This document shows, one piece after another, positions 13,024-19,414 of a stretch of DNA of 20,405 nucleotides. A program made the translations under genes and the position numbers. The DNA comes from Erysipelotrichaceae bacterium (GTDB lineage: Bacteria; Bacillota_I; Bacilli_A; Erysipelotrichales; Erysipelotrichaceae): the NCBI GenBank assembly GCA_003446295.1, contig DMBB01000119.1, forward strand, positions 1-20,405. The letters are read 5' to 3'. How positions within the stretch are numbered: the stretch's first letter is position 1; each line of letters starts with the position of its first letter. Under the pieces are notes generated by a model. That model searched no databases and was not told where the DNA came from. It worked only from the letters and a program-made list of their open reading frames with translations.

Positions 13024-14147
13024 TTATCCTGATTGACAGATACAAACCTGGCACCTGTTACTTCTTCATGAAGCAGGTGCTTTCTTGTTTCTTCCGGGAA
13101 GACACTGGCATAAAGCATCGTTGTTTTGTATTCCATGAGACGCCACGGTCTGGGGATATCCGCAAACCGGCATGCGAATTTTGTCTGTGACTCCTTCATT
13201 TCTCTTAAGTATGCCCGGCCTGTATCATTGAAAGCCAGCACACGCACAGCATCGTGCTCCGGCAGACGGGAAACTTCTTCCTTTGTGATCTGATTCAATG
13301 CCTGCAGGCAGGTCCTTCTGATCCTGGATGCAGTATAGCGGTATGTAACGGCATCCTTCAGGAAACCGTCCCATGTATCATTGCGCTCTGCTTTTTCGAT
13401 CAGATGATTCTCGATTCCCTCACTGAACAGGAAAAAGGAAGAGAGGCGCTCTTTGTCCGTCATCAGCAGGAATGTCCTGAGGTAGGGATAATACAGTTCC
13501 ATCCAGGGATGGAAGGAAGCGGGCAGGATATCCTTCATCGGTGTCGAATCAGCCAGATCCGTATTCTTTTTCAATGCTGTGCGTATCGCAAGCGCACTGG
13601 AAACTTCACGCATCTCATCATCATTGTAGGAGGATGTGCGCGGGATCAGGACAGGCTCGATGCCCGTATCCATCAGTTCCTTCAGATAGCATACCGCCAG
13701 GATATCATTGGGCATCATCTCACCGGTCAGCAGGCTGTATGCCTTCGGGAAGCTCATGCCGGAAGACAGAGACTGATGCAGATGATCCGGATTGACCGGC
13801 GTCTCGGCGATCTCCTGCAGGTTTTCCAGGTTGCCGCATTCACTTCCGAACGACAGATATGAGATGCCTGCTTTTTTCAGCACCGAAACGCCGCCCCTGG
13901 CAAAATGGGACGCTGACTGGACCGCATGGATATAAGGAAGCTCAAGGACCAGATCAATTCCGCCCCGCACTGCATATTCCGCTCTGCTCCACTTATCAAT
14001 GACCGCAGGCTCACCGCGCTGCGTGAAATGCCCGGACATGACAGCGATCATGACATCGCATCCGGTCTTCTTTTTTGTTTCTTCGATCTGGTAAATATGA
14101 CCTTTATGAAACGGATTGTATTCCGCGATAATTCCGCAGGCTTTCAT
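13020..14147 (-). CDS. tmcAL: tRNA(Met) cytidine acetate ligase TmcAL (YlbM)
   Basis: The 375-aa protein opens with GIIAEYNPFHKGH, the HxGH nucleotidyltransferase motif in the form specific to the YlbM/TmcAL family. It continues with AVMSGHFTQRGEPA, DLVLELPY and SFGSECG. TmcAL activates acetate with ATP and acetylates the wobble cytidine (C34) of elongator tRNA-Met, helping AUA/AUG discrimination. The start is ATG 14147, with GGAGGTG at 14160-14154. The GTG at 14156 overlaps that site and is unlikely to be used. It is slightly shorter than the Bacillus protein. It diverges from the alpha/beta hydrolase gene, with 65 nt between starts, and its stop overlaps the ABC permease stop by 4 nt. The C-terminal codons also carry a terminator-like hairpin for the opposing operon. 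Confidence 0.92.
   Translation of the reverse strand: MKACGIIAEYNPFHKGHIYQIEETKKKTGCDVMIAVMSGHFTQRGEPAVIDKWSRAEYAVRGGIDLVLELPYIHAVQSASHFARGGVSVLKKAGISYLSFGSECGNLENLQEIAETPVNPDHLHQSLSSGMSFPKAYSLLTGEMMPNDILAVCYLKELMDTGIEPVLIPRTSSYNDDEMREVSSALAIRTALKKNTDLADSTPMKDILPASFHPWMELYYPYLRTFLLMTDKERLSSFFLFSEGIENHLIEKAERNDTWDGFLKDAVTYRYTASRIRRTCLQALNQITKEEVSRLPEHDAVRVLAFNDTGRAYLREMKESQTKFACRFADIPRPWRLMEYKTTMLYASVFPEETRKHLLHEEVTGARFVSVNQDN
13051..13090 (+). terminator. Terminator-like hairpin for the FHA-ABC operon, inside tmcAL
   Basis: GCACCTG (13051-13057) pairs with CAGGTGC (13074-13080). An inner CTTC/GAAG stem (13061-13064 with 13070-13073) extends it after a 3-nt bulge. The + strand tail is TTTCTTGTTT, a moderate T-tract. 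The hairpin lies in the codons of the TmcAL C-terminus. Confidence 0.6.
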
Positions 14148-14178
14148 CGTGTTCACCTCCGCCGCTGTGTTTTGACTA

Positions 14179-14187
14179 TGCTACAAT
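14179..14187 (+). promoter_or_regulatory. Extended -10 promoter for the alpha/beta hydrolase gene
   Basis: TGC followed by TACAAT (14182-14187) forms an extended -10 without a recognisable -35; the TTGACT at 14172 is too close. On the other strand TATTAT in the same A+T-rich patch may serve tmcAL, but that is weak. Confidence 0.4.
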
Positions 14188-14212
14188 AATATCAGAAGGA
14201 GTTGTGATTTGT

Positions 14213-15097
14213 ATGAGCCATACGTTAGGAATTACGATTTACCGCCCGACCGGAGAACTGAAAGGCTGTGTGGAGATCATTCATGGTATGCAGGAGCATC
14301 GCACACGTTATGAAAAATTCGCCCAGTATCTGAAAAACAACGGATACGGTGTTGTTACATTTGATCTGCCAGGGCATGGAGAAACAGCAGAGAATGAAGT
14401 GCTTGGCTATTTCGGGGATGAGAACGGCTGGGATCAGCTCATCTGGAGCGCAGAAAAAGTTGCCGAACTGACAAAGAAAGAATTCCCGGGTGTTCCTTTC
14501 TTTATGATGGGACATTCCATGGGAACGATCGTCGCAAGGACATGGATGCAGGAACATGAAGCTCCTGCCGGCGTCATCCTGACCGGTGCGCCGAACTACA
14601 ATCCGGCAGCCAAGGCTGGTATGGGACTTGCAATGGCCGTCAGGGCAGTCAAAGGTCCGAAGGGCTACAGCAAAATGCTTGACCAGCTTGTGACAGGCAA
14701 TTTCAACAACGGGATCGAGAACCCGCGTACAGGCGTAGACTGGCTGAGCTACAACGAAGAAAATGTCAGAAACTATCTGGCTGACCCGCTGAACGGATTC
14801 CCGTTCACGGTACAGGGATATATTGACGAGCTGACCGGACTGATCCGCATGGCAGAACCCGCAAGATACCTTCATGCCGACAAAAATCTGCCGATCGCGT
14901 TCTTCAGCGGCATCGATGATCCGTGCACAGGCGGCTCGGAAGGCCTGAATGATTCAATCGAAACATTGAGAAAAGCAGGGTATGAAAACATCTCATGCAA
15001 GGTATATGAGCATATGCGTCATGAAATCCTGAATGAAACTGACGCAGAAAAGGTTTATGCTGACATCCTGGCATGGCTGAATGAAAAAAGTGCCTGA
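14213..15097 (+). CDS. Alpha/beta hydrolase, monoacylglycerol lipase/lysophospholipase type
   Basis: The 294-aa protein matches the serine aminopeptidase S33/Hydrolase_4 group. It has the oxyanion strand VEIIHGMQEH, then VVTFDLPGHGET (48-58) and the nucleophile elbow MGHSMGT with S102. The acid is in FFSGIDDPCTGG (D235 or D236), and the base is in YEHMRHEILNE (H270 most likely). A lid region of helices spans about 130-215. Enzymes of this group cleave monoacylglycerols, lysophospholipids or other small esters in the cytoplasm, and the substrate is not predictable. The start is ATG 14213 with AGAAGGAG at 14194-14201; the GTG at 14204 is only 2 nt from that site. A weak hairpin overlaps the stop codon. 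Confidence 0.87.
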   Translation: MSHTLGITIYRPTGELKGCVEIIHGMQEHRTRYEKFAQYLKNNGYGVVTFDLPGHGETAENEVLGYFGDENGWDQLIWSAEKVAELTKKEFPGVPFFMMGHSMGTIVARTWMQEHEAPAGVILTGAPNYNPAAKAGMGLAMAVRAVKGPKGYSKMLDQLVTGNFNNGIENPRTGVDWLSYNEENVRNYLADPLNGFPFTVQGYIDELTGLIRMAEPARYLHADKNLPIAFFSGIDDPCTGGSEGLNDSIETLRKAGYENISCKVYEHMRHEILNETDAEKVYADILAWLNEKSA

Positions 15098-15110
15098 AGA
15101 TGCACTTTGT
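15087..15110 (+). terminator. Weak terminator after the alpha/beta hydrolase gene
   Basis: AAAGTGC (15087-15093) and GCACTTT (15102-15108) form a 7-bp stem whose 8-nt loop contains the stop codon. The T-tract is only TTTGT, so termination may be partial. Confidence 0.45.
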
Positions 15111-15125
15111 CAAAGTATCTATCCA

Positions 15126-15153
15126 TTGACTTTGAATTATGGTTTGCTATAAT
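15126..15153 (+). promoter_or_regulatory. Promoter for the yceD-rpmF operon
   Basis: TTGACT (15126-15131) and TATAAT (15148-15153) have a 16-bp spacer, and TGC directly before the -10 makes it extended as well. It is the best consensus promoter in the window, as expected for a ribosomal protein gene. Confidence 0.75.
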
Positions 15154-15185
15154 TTAACACGTTAACGGTTAAGGAGATTTTACTC

Positions 15186-15695
15186 GTGAGATGGACCAAA
15201 GCAGAGATACAGGCAGCACGTTCACAGAATCTTACCGCTGAAGAAGATGTGGTGATCAACAGTGATGTGTTTGAAGGATTCTCTCTGATCAACGGGGTCC
15301 GTGATGTTCACGCAGCCGCGACAGGCTATCTGGACGAACACGACGATCTCTTCTACGCAGTGATCCATGTGACGGGAACGATGCTGCTCCCCGACGCGAT
15401 CACCGGGGAAGAAATCGAGCACCCGTTTGATACGGAAAGCGAGGAAACCTATTCCTTTCATAAGACGGATGATGAAAACATCCGTGACGTTACGGATGAT
15501 GTCATCGAGCTGATGCCTGCGATTATTGACGCAATTATCATGGAGGTACCGCTCCAGGTGACAAATGCTTCGGAAGATGATTACCCGCACGGTGACGGAT
15601 GGGCAGTCATAACGGAAGAAGCTTATCTGAGAGACCGGGAGAGTCGGATCGATCCGCGCCTGGCAAAACTCATGGAATATAAAGAAGAAGAGTAG
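15186..15695 (+). CDS. yceD: YceD family protein (DUF177)
   Basis: The 169-aa acidic protein is encoded directly before rpmF, the standard position of yceD (ylbN in Bacillus). The family pattern of an N-terminal strand-rich part, a hydrophobic VHVTGTMLLPDAITGEEIEH-like middle and a DDVIELMPAIIDAIIMEVP segment is present. The usual paired cysteines around that middle segment, which can bind metal in some members, are absent. The C-terminus (SRIDPRLAKLMEYK) matches the conserved DPRLAxL ending. YceD has been tied to 23S rRNA maturation or ribosome assembly in plants and bacteria. The start is GTG at 15186, with AAGGAG 9 nt upstream. Its stop codon abuts the AGGAGGT of rpmF, so the two are probably coupled. 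Confidence 0.88.
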   Translation: MRWTKAEIQAARSQNLTAEEDVVINSDVFEGFSLINGVRDVHAAATGYLDEHDDLFYAVIHVTGTMLLPDAITGEEIEHPFDTESEETYSFHKTDDENIRDVTDDVIELMPAIIDAIIMEVPLQVTNASEDDYPHGDGWAVITEEAYLRDRESRIDPRLAKLMEYKEEE

Positions 15696-15709
15696 GAGGT
15701 GTCAGGCAG

Positions 15710-15880
15710 ATGGCAGTACAGCAGAGAAGGAATTCCAGCACAAGAAGGGATAAGAGAAGAACACATTACAAGTTAACAGCTCCGACCCTGGTTAAGTGCC
15801 CGACATGCGGATCAATGAAGCTTCCGCATCATGCATGCCCTAACTGCGGTTCTACAGGCAAAGCAGCCAAGAACGCGTAA
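15710..15880 (+). CDS. rpmF: 50S ribosomal protein L32 (zinc-binding form)
   Basis: The 56-aa protein begins MAVQQRRNSSTRRDKRR, the classic L32 N-terminus. It carries two CxxC pairs, CPTC (C30, C33) and CPNC (C43, C46), for a zinc ribbon. L32 is part of the large ribosomal subunit. AGGAGGT at 15694-15700 lies 9 nt before the ATG and overlaps the end of yceD. Firmicutes often have both zinc-containing and cysteine-free L32 paralogs swapped under zinc limitation; only this zinc form is in the window. A strong terminator follows. Confidence 0.97.
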   Translation: MAVQQRRNSSTRRDKRRTHYKLTAPTLVKCPTCGSMKLPHHACPNCGSTGKAAKNA

Positions 15881-15905
15881 GAAGGAATTCTGATTTGAAA
15901 GATAT

Positions 15906-15933
15906 ACAGCTGCATGTCAGCTGTTTTCTTTTT
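15906..15933 (+). terminator. Intrinsic terminator after rpmF
   Basis: ACAGCTG (15906-15912) and CAGCTGT (15918-15924) form a 7-bp stem with a 5-nt loop and a T-rich tail to 15933. The stretch 15934-16037 shows nothing I can assign. Confidence 0.85.
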
Positions 15934-16037
15934 GCCCTGATTATGGCCGATCACCGGCTCTTTGCCGTTCATCATGCAGTCATCAGGCTGTTTTTCACTG
16001 ATATAGCATCCTTTCAGAGGCAAACATGACAATTAAG

Positions 16038-16046
16038 TGGTATACT
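16038..16046 (+). promoter_or_regulatory. Extended -10 promoter for the ECF S-component gene
   Basis: TGG precedes TATACT (16041-16046), with no clear -35. A short inverted repeat, ATACT (16042-16046) with AGTAT (16051-16055), overlaps the -10 and could be an operator half-site pair or chance. Confidence 0.4.
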
Positions 16047-16076
16047 CAGAAGTATCTTGTTAAGGAGGGCCATTTT

Positions 16077-16658
16077 ATGGAAAACAAGAGCTTTGGCGCA
16101 CGTCTTCTCGGTACATGGAATACCAGAACGATCGTCGCTGTAGCAATCGGAGCTGCTGTATTCGGCGTTCTGATGAACTACGGGGGAATACCTATCTTTA
16201 CAAACACTTCTCTGACAACGGCAATGATCGTACCTGTTGTTGTCGGTGCTATGTACGGACCGATCCCTGCAGCTGTAGCAGCAGGCGTGGGCAATGTGAT
16301 CGCTGACCTGATCGGCGGCTGGGGCATGTATCCGGCATGGTCGATCGCAAATGCTGTCGCCGGCCTGTTTATCGGTGCGCTTCCGCTTTACGGCGCATAT
16401 ATTACCGAAGGAAAATTCCTGACCAAGCATATGGTCATTTATGTACTCTGTGTTCTGCTCGGAAATGCTCTGGCATTCGGCGTTGTTGCACAGGTATTCA
16501 CTGTTTTCTTCGAAGGCGGAGATATGAACGTTTCACTGCTCCAGGGCCTTTGGGCAAGCGTCGGTAATATTCTTGTTGAGGTTGTGATCGGTATACCTGT
16601 TATCAAACTGCTTGCTAACAGATACATGAACCGCACCAATCTGACGGAAGAAGAATAA
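16077..16658 (+). CDS. ECF transporter substrate-binding (S) component, UPF0397/ECF-ribofla_trS-like
   Basis: The 193-aa protein has about six membrane segments. It begins with a short cytoplasmic stretch and TRTIVAVAIGAAVFGVL, the family's first helix carrying small-residue AxxxA-type contacts used to dock on EcfT. The motifs VVVGAMYGPIPAAVAAGVGNVIADLI (two adjoining helices) and WSIANAVAGLFIGAL resemble UPF0397 and ECF-type riboflavin-like S components. These usually sit, as here, next to a fused double ATPase and an EcfT. S components bind a vitamin or similar small molecule at the outer face. The riboflavin label of the family is not proof of substrate. The start is ATG 16077 with AAGGAGGG 7 nt upstream. 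The gene is separated from the ATPase gene by tandem hairpins. Confidence 0.82.
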   Translation: MENKSFGARLLGTWNTRTIVAVAIGAAVFGVLMNYGGIPIFTNTSLTTAMIVPVVVGAMYGPIPAAVAAGVGNVIADLIGGWGMYPAWSIANAVAGLFIGALPLYGAYITEGKFLTKHMVIYVLCVLLGNALAFGVVAQVFTVFFEGGDMNVSLLQGLWASVGNILVEVVIGIPVIKLLANRYMNRTNLTEEE

Positions 16659-16667
16659 TGTTTCAAT

Positions 16668-16744
16668 ACGGAAGGTCCGTCACAACAGAATCCGGACCTT
16701 TCCGTTAAACCCGGAAAGCTTCCGTCAATTCGGAAGCTTTATTC
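16668..16744 (+). terminator. Tandem hairpins between S component and ATPase genes: terminator or attenuator
   Basis: Hairpin 1 pairs ACGGAAGGTCCG (16668-16679) with CGGACCTTTCCGT (16693-16705), with one bulged base. Hairpin 2 is a perfect 10-bp stem, AAAGCTTCCG (16715-16724) with CGGAAGCTTT (16731-16740). The 3' arm of hairpin 1 (CTTTCCG, 16698-16704) can instead pair with CGGAAAG (16712-16718), which overlaps the 5' arm of hairpin 2. The T-tract after hairpin 2 is poor (TTTATT), so read-through into the ATPase gene is expected. Confidence 0.55.
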
Positions 16745-16765
16745 ATTTCACATGGGGAGAAGTAT

Positions 16766-18475
16766 ATGAAAGAACCTGCTATCGTATTTAAAGACTTCAG
16801 TTTCAGATATAAGACCCAGAAAACGGCGACTCTTCATGATATCAATCTTGAAATATATCCCGGACAGAAGGTTCTCATCCTCGGCGCATCAGGAAGCGGC
16901 AAATCGACATTGTGCAACTGCATCAACGGACTGATCCCTTTTTCCATTGAAGGAGAGATCACCGGTTCATGCAAGGTTGCCGGACATGAGACGAAGAATT
17001 CATCGATCTTCAAACTGTCCAGCTCCGTAGGAACCGTTCTCCAGGACAGCGATGCCCAGTTTGTCGGACTGACAGTCGGAGAAGATGTTGCTTTTATCAT
17101 GGAAAACGACATGATGGCCAGAAAGGATATGCTGCCGCGGATCGATGAAAATCTGAACATGGTAGGCATGAAGGATTTTGTAGGCCACATTCCGTTCAAT
17201 CTGTCAGGCGGACAGAAACAGAAGGTCGCTATCGCAGGCGTGTTCGGAAATGATGTCAGTATCCTGATCTTCGATGAACCGCTCGCCGCACTGGATCCCC
17301 AGATGGGAATGACTGCAGTCGACCTGATCGATGATCTGTCACGTGATGAAGACCGGACGATCATCATTGTTGAACACCGTCTGGAGGATGTTCTCTACAG
17401 ACCGGTCGACCGCATCATTCTGATGGCTGACGGAACGATCGCTGCGGATGTTACTCCCGACGAACTCCTGAAGTCAGATCTGCTGCAGAAGCACGGTATC
17501 AGGGAACCGCTGTACATCACTGCCATGAAATACGCCGGATGCTCTCTGGAAGGGAATGAGAATCTCTGCGATCTGAATTCCATCAGGTTCACAGAAGAAA
17601 ATGAACGGAAACTGAAAGACTTCTTTACGGCAGACAGGACCATGCGGGATGAATCAAAACGTGACGCGGTCATCCGGTTTACGGATGTCGCGTATTCCTA
17701 CGACGGCGTTCACAATGTCGTAGAGGATATCTCCTTTGAGATCGGGCGGGGAGAACGCATTGCGATCATCGGCAAAAACGGAGCCGGCAAATCAACTGCC
17801 GCCAAACTGCTGACAGGCATTATCCGCCCCAACAAAGGGAAGATCGAAGTTGACGGCAAAGATACTTCCGGTATGACCATCAAGGAGATCGGCGAACAGG
17901 TAGGCTACGTCATGCAGGATCCGAACATCATGATCGTCAAAGACCTGATCAAGGATGAAGTAGGGCTTGCCCTGACGCTGCGCAATATGTCCCCTGAACA
18001 GATCGATGCGCGCGTCAAACAGTCTCTGGAAGCGTGCGGATTGTATAAAATGAGAAACTGGCCGGTCGACTCGATCAGCTACGGTCAGAAAAAGCGTGTC
18101 ACCGTCGCTTCGATGATGGCACTGGAACCGAGCATTCTCGTACTTGACGAACCGACGGCAGGCCAGGATTTCCGAAGCTATACGGAGATCATGAACTTCG
18201 TCAACAAGCTGAACCGTGACTACGGAACAACGATCCTCTTCATTACGCATGACATGCACCTGGCGATCGAAAACACCGACCGTGCGATCGTATTTGCCGA
18301 CGGACATGTGATCGATACGAACAAAGTTTATTCGGTCCTTTCAAACGCCGAAACGATCAGAAAGGCCAGCCTGAAGCAGACATCTCTGTATCTGCTTGCA
18401 GAAAAGCTAGGCCTGGATCCGGAAAAAACGATCGAAAGCTTCATTGCCTATGAAAGGACGGTGAAAGGCGCATGA
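16766..18475 (+). CDS. ECF transporter fused double ATPase (EcfA-EcfA' in one chain)
   Basis: The 569-aa protein holds two ABC ATPase domains. Domain 1 has Walker A GASGSGKST (40-48), Q93, signature LSGGQ (146-150), Walker B ILIFDEP (166-172) and H204. Domain 2, from about residue 300, has Walker A GKNGAGKST (336-344), Q384, signature ISYGQ (437-441), Walker B ILVLDEP (457-463) and H495. The Y in the second signature also occurs in related fused ECF ATPases, so both sites may work. The linker (about 235-300) is not conserved. It powers uptake by the S component through EcfT. GGGGAG lies 6 nt before the ATG, and no separate promoter is visible downstream of the tandem hairpins. It overlaps the EcfT gene by 4 nt (ATGA). 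Confidence 0.92.
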   Translation: MKEPAIVFKDFSFRYKTQKTATLHDINLEIYPGQKVLILGASGSGKSTLCNCINGLIPFSIEGEITGSCKVAGHETKNSSIFKLSSSVGTVLQDSDAQFVGLTVGEDVAFIMENDMMARKDMLPRIDENLNMVGMKDFVGHIPFNLSGGQKQKVAIAGVFGNDVSILIFDEPLAALDPQMGMTAVDLIDDLSRDEDRTIIIVEHRLEDVLYRPVDRIILMADGTIAADVTPDELLKSDLLQKHGIREPLYITAMKYAGCSLEGNENLCDLNSIRFTEENERKLKDFFTADRTMRDESKRDAVIRFTDVAYSYDGVHNVVEDISFEIGRGERIAIIGKNGAGKSTAAKLLTGIIRPNKGKIEVDGKDTSGMTIKEIGEQVGYVMQDPNIMIVKDLIKDEVGLALTLRNMSPEQIDARVKQSLEACGLYKMRNWPVDSISYGQKKRVTVASMMALEPSILVLDEPTAGQDFRSYTEIMNFVNKLNRDYGTTILFITHDMHLAIENTDRAIVFADGHVIDTNKVYSVLSNAETIRKASLKQTSLYLLAEKLGLDPEKTIESFIAYERTVKGA

Positions 18476-19398
18476 ACAACAGATTTGTCATCAACTATAC
18501 ACCGGGACCCACGCCTTTTCACAAGCTGACCGGATTCACCAAAGTGTTCCTGTTCCTCGCGATGATATGCGCGATCATGTGGACATTCGACATCCGCATC
18601 CTTATTCCGCTTCTGCTGATCAACTGTGCTGAGATCATATCCATGAAGCCCAATTACAAACCGATCCTGATCGTGTTTGCAATCACATTCGTAACGGTAA
18701 CACTGATCGGCAACATCATGCTGTTTGCCGTCAGCCCGGAAGCAGGATACAACAACGTAGGAGCTGAACACATCATCTGGCAGGGAACGGGAAGCCATTA
18801 TCTTTCCCAGGAATTCCTGTGGTATATCTTTGTCGTATTCATCAAAAGAACAGCTTCATTCAGTTCCGTCATGGCATTTGCCCTGTCGACTACACCGTCG
18901 GAATTTGCCTCGGGACTCAATCACTGCGGCCTGCCGTATAAGGTATGCACGGTCGTCTCACTGGCATACAGAACGATTCCCGACATCGCGAATGATTTCG
19001 TCAACATCCGCAACAGCATGATGATGCGCGGACTTGAACTCAGCGGCAAAAAAGCAAGTGTCTGGAAACGGCTGAAAAACACGGTGCTCCTGCTGGTGCC
19101 ATTGATCTTTACCGCATTCGGAAAAGTCGGAAACATTGCCAACGCAATGGATCTGAGAGGCTACGGGAAACATAAAAAGCGCACCTGGTATGCCGAACGT
19201 GAACCGGGAAAACTGGACAGGATCATCCGGACACTGACAGTACTGCTGTTTATTGCGGTGATCTATTATGTGATCAGATACCGCATCATTGATCCATGGC
19301 CTGCCAAATTCTGGTGCCCATGGCTGGCAAGAGAAGAAGTTCAGCATGTGAATACCATGGATACGATCAAAATTCTCCAATGGTTCAGGAACAGGTAA
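18472..19398 (+). CDS. ecfT: ECF transporter transmembrane scaffold EcfT
   Basis: The 308-aa protein has about five to six membrane segments (around 24-38, 42-55, 64-86, 115-138, 205-220, 252-270). A long cytoplasmic region carries the two coupling motifs of EcfT: MRG (185-187 in NSMMMRGLEL) and LRG (228-230 in NAMDLRGYG). These contact the two ATPase domains. The C-terminal extension (about 272-308: PWPAKFWCPWLAREEV and onward) is longer and more aromatic than in compact EcfT proteins. With the upstream fused ATPase and S component it completes a dedicated ECF importer. It is followed after 16 nt by the SAM hydrolase gene, so all three downstream genes are probably one transcript. Confidence 0.9.
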   Translation: MNNRFVINYTPGPTPFHKLTGFTKVFLFLAMICAIMWTFDIRILIPLLLINCAEIISMKPNYKPILIVFAITFVTVTLIGNIMLFAVSPEAGYNNVGAEHIIWQGTGSHYLSQEFLWYIFVVFIKRTASFSSVMAFALSTTPSEFASGLNHCGLPYKVCTVVSLAYRTIPDIANDFVNIRNSMMMRGLELSGKKASVWKRLKNTVLLLVPLIFTAFGKVGNIANAMDLRGYGKHKKRTWYAEREPGKLDRIIRTLTVLLFIAVIYYVIRYRIIDPWPAKFWCPWLAREEVQHVNTMDTIKILQWFRNR

Positions 19399-19414
19399 GG
19401 AAAGGGATGATTAT

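Noticed and set aside
13254..13862. 202-codon frame on the + strand inside tmcAL
   Set aside because: It is a shadow of a well-conserved gene; the translation is low-quality and no start signal is present.
14225..14875. 216-codon minus-strand frame inside the alpha/beta hydrolase gene
   Set aside because: The sense frame has an intact catalytic triad; the antisense product is rich in Cys, His and Arg, as expected of a shadow frame.
15829..16032. 67-codon minus-strand frame across the rpmF end and the rpmF terminator
   Set aside because: It crosses a terminator and the end of rpmF in antisense and has no initiation signal; the intergenic part shows no other coding sign.
16834..17367. 177-codon minus-strand frame inside the fused ECF ATPase gene
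   Set aside because: It is antisense to Walker and signature motifs and has no ribosome binding site.
18074..18088. Non-standard second signature (SYGQ) in the fused ATPase as a sign of a dead site
   Set aside because: The same change occurs in related fused ECF ATPases, and the Walker A, Walker B and His switch of that domain are intact.
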